DNA from: Chitinophagaceae bacterium
GTDB taxonomy: Bacteria > Bacteroidota > Bacteroidia > Chitinophagales > REEL01
NCBI GenBank assembly: GCA_007695095.1
Contig: REEL01000067.1
Location: forward strand, 1-35,276
Direction of reading: 5' to 3'
DNA length: 35,276 nucleotides
Under the pieces are notes generated by a model. The model did not search any database. It saw nothing but the letters and a program-made list of their open reading frames with translations, and was not told where the DNA came from. Both the position numbers and the translations under genes were made by a program. Positions 33,613 through 35,276 of this stretch are shown here, piece by piece (within the stretch, counting starts at the first letter, position 1; each line of letters begins with the position of its first letter).

Positions 33613-35276
33613 ATGAGAAAATTTATTAAATATATGCAATATTGCTTTTTAGTAGTCAGCATTACGCTGCTACCAAAAAGCAATCTTAATGCTCAAACAG
33701 AATGGAATTACTATGACGGCACTTGGTTGATTAATAATTGGAGTGTTTTAAAATTTACTGATGAAAATTCTAAACCTGAAACATTTTTATTAAAAGATAG
33801 CATTTTACCTTCACAAATAGATAATCAACTTTATTATACTTTAGGACATGCTCCTCCAACACTAAATAATAAAGAAGGTGATTTAGAATTGATTTTATTA
33901 AATGGTGGAGGGAATCTAACAGCAAAACATTTAGTTGACCATCATTTTCAATTAATTGAGCATGATACTTTTACGGTAATTTTAAATGATACATTTAATC
34001 TAACAAATTGGATTGGATCAATACAGTATCCTTTTTTTTTAAAAATCAACCCTGATAAGTATATGCTGATCACTGCCGGGTGGAATCCGGACATTATTTG
34101 GCTTCCTGAAGATAATCCATATTTATGTAAGAACACTGTACATGATGTAAGCCATATAGTTAACAGCCCTAATTGTGCATTCTGGTATTACCATATTGTA
34201 GAAAGAAAGAATAACGGAGAGTTTGTTGTAAGTAAGCAAAATCAATTATTTTTAAAAGATTATCGCATGGGTTGCAGACTTGGTGCTGCCCGTCACGCAA
34301 ATGGCAGAGATTGGTGGCTATTGATGCATACGACCCGTTGCGATGACATTTGCGGTGACAAAATCTATCGTTTTTTAATTCAGGATGGTAAAATAAAAGA
34401 ACCGGATATTTTACAGGGAGCCAATCAATTATGTGGCGTTAGAGATGATGCCGGAAAAATCTTATTTACACATGACGCTGAAAAGGTGATTTTTTCAAGC
34501 GTGAGTGGTCAAATTGATGTGTATGATTTTAAAAGGTGTACCGGTGATTTAGACTTTTCTGTATCATTAGGCTATAACCCGACTTTTCAGCTTACATCAC
34601 CGAATGATGACAGTCTTAAACTACATGGAATCTATGGAAGAACAATCACTGAAAACAACAGATACTTATATGTAAACAATACAGCCATTTATACCCATTC
34701 TCAATTTAACCCCTATTGTGACTCTCTGGTCATATACCGCTATGACCTGCAGGAACCCGGAAAAAGAGAAGTGCTTATACGCAAGAAAGCATGTGATACC
34801 TTAGCTTTTGGTCAAATTCAAACCGGACCGGATGGTAATATTTATATGTCACCTTTTAGATATAACTTTGGGGTATTACAGCCTACTAATTCCTATTGGG
34901 ATAGTACTTTAGCTTATATGTCAGCAATTACGAATCCTGAAGCAGCAGATATATCAGATGTAACATTCGACAAGCAATATATTTATCTTGGTGACTCGGC
35001 TAAAACATTTGGTACTCTACCATTTTTTGCAAATCACCTCAGCGCTTTGCCTATATATCAAGCTGAAAGCCTTCAAGACACTATTTTTGCTTGTGAAGGT
35101 GATACAATTCAACTCGGTAAAGACCCCATAGATAATATCATTTACGAATGGCAGGAGTTAAATGCGCTGCAAGGCCGCTACGAGGCAAACCCTAAAATTC
35201 CAGTTTATAATTCAGGATACTTTACTGTTCGCTTAGAAGAAACGGGTTCTAAAAGATTCTCCTGCACAGAACGCAT
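33613..35276 (+). CDS. Large secreted protein, 3' end beyond the window
   Basis: The frame is open from here to the window edge, about 554 residues. Residues 1 to about 28 form a signal peptide (MRKFIKYMQYCFLVVSITLL, ending LNAQ). The middle has blocks resembling beta-propeller-like surface proteins of Bacteroidota: CRLGAARHANGRDWWLLMH, TTRCDDICGDKIYRF, FTHDAEKVIFSS, GQIDVYDF and GQIQTGPDGNIYMSPF. Near the visible end, FACEGDTIQLG begins what looks like an Ig- or PKD-like domain. Proteins with this layout usually end in a T9SS sorting domain, which would lie outside the window. An ATG at 33607 is an alternative start. Confidence 0.75.
   Translation, partial: MRKFIKYMQYCFLVVSITLLPKSNLNAQTEWNYYDGTWLINNWSVLKFTDENSKPETFLLKDSILPSQIDNQLYYTLGHAPPTLNNKEGDLELILLNGGGNLTAKHLVDHHFQLIEHDTFTVILNDTFNLTNWIGSIQYPFFLKINPDKYMLITAGWNPDIIWLPEDNPYLCKNTVHDVSHIVNSPNCAFWYYHIVERKNNGEFVVSKQNQLFLKDYRMGCRLGAARHANGRDWWLLMHTTRCDDICGDKIYRFLIQDGKIKEPDILQGANQLCGVRDDAGKILFTHDAEKVIFSSVSGQIDVYDFKRCTGDLDFSVSLGYNPTFQLTSPNDDSLKLHGIYGRTITENNRYLYVNNTAIYTHSQFNPYCDSLVIYRYDLQEPGKREVLIRKKACDTLAFGQIQTGPDGNIYMSPFRYNFGVLQPTNSYWDSTLAYMSAITNPEAADISDVTFDKQYIYLGDSAKTFGTLPFFANHLSALPIYQAESLQDTIFACEGDTIQLGKDPIDNIIYEWQELNALQGRYEANPKIPVYNSGYFTVRLEETGSKRFSCTER

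Noticed and set aside
33948-34136. Minus-strand open frame of 62 codons near the right end
   Set aside because: It is antisense to the partial secreted-protein gene, whose frame stays open with sensible domains to the window edge.

Overview
This AT-rich window looks like a chromosomal segment of a free-living, Bacteroidota-type bacterium. The lineage is supported by a type B type IX secretion (gliding-motility) sorting domain on a SprB-repeat surface protein, a PUR-alpha-like DUF3276 protein, a long NusB of about 314 residues, a NamZ-type DUF1343 lipoprotein, signal peptides ending in AQ, weak or absent Shine-Dalgarno sites, and several TAnnTTTG promoter boxes. I see no rRNA, tRNA, CRISPR array, transposase or prophage.

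Layout. Positions 1-43 hold the tail of a plus-strand gene, followed by a repeat-rich spacer. Positions 318-2795 (minus) carry DUF1573 lipoprotein, yajC, a YbbR-like gene and coaE. Positions 2944-5493 (minus) encode the SprB-repeat protein. Positions 5688-8064 (plus) encode a Fur-family regulator and an Uup-like ABC-F ATPase. Positions 8078-13123 (minus) form a run dapD, CCA-adding enzyme, a pRiA4b ORF-3-like gene, miaA and an MFS transporter. A small membrane protein follows on the plus strand (13190-13915).

Positions 13919-15823 (minus) are the accessory part of the window. They hold a secreted six-repeat protein resembling the 7(1) septoil-knot family and, upstream of it, a three-gene toxin, Xre antitoxin and SecB-like chaperone cassette. 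The cassette has near-palindromic operator candidates around its promoter and a strong hairpin at its end. This is the best candidate here for a little-described system: a tripartite toxin-antitoxin-chaperone (TAC) module.

Positions 16128-18288 (plus) encode NamZ and fmt. Positions 18305-22234 (minus) encode a DCC-family protein, ychF, DUF3276 and an ABC exporter. Positions 22373-25790 (plus) encode leucine-type dehydrogenase, nusB and a membrane metallophosphoesterase. A protoporphyrinogen-oxidase-like gene converges on the last of these. Positions 27272-31642 (plus) are a tight operon of ATP-grasp ligase, an unrecognised 653-residue protein with a papain-like Gln/Cys/His/Asn arrangement, and a divergent alanine racemase. 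This is a second candidate system, possibly for making or editing a D-amino-acid-containing peptide or amide. A photolyase (minus) follows, then a repeat-rich spacer of about 650 bases resembling the one at the left end, and finally the start of a large secreted protein cut by the window edge.

Most genes are housekeeping: CoA synthesis, tRNA maturation and modification, initiator-tRNA formylation, lysine/peptidoglycan precursor synthesis, protein export and DNA repair. All functions are read from motifs and remembered family features; no database search was possible.
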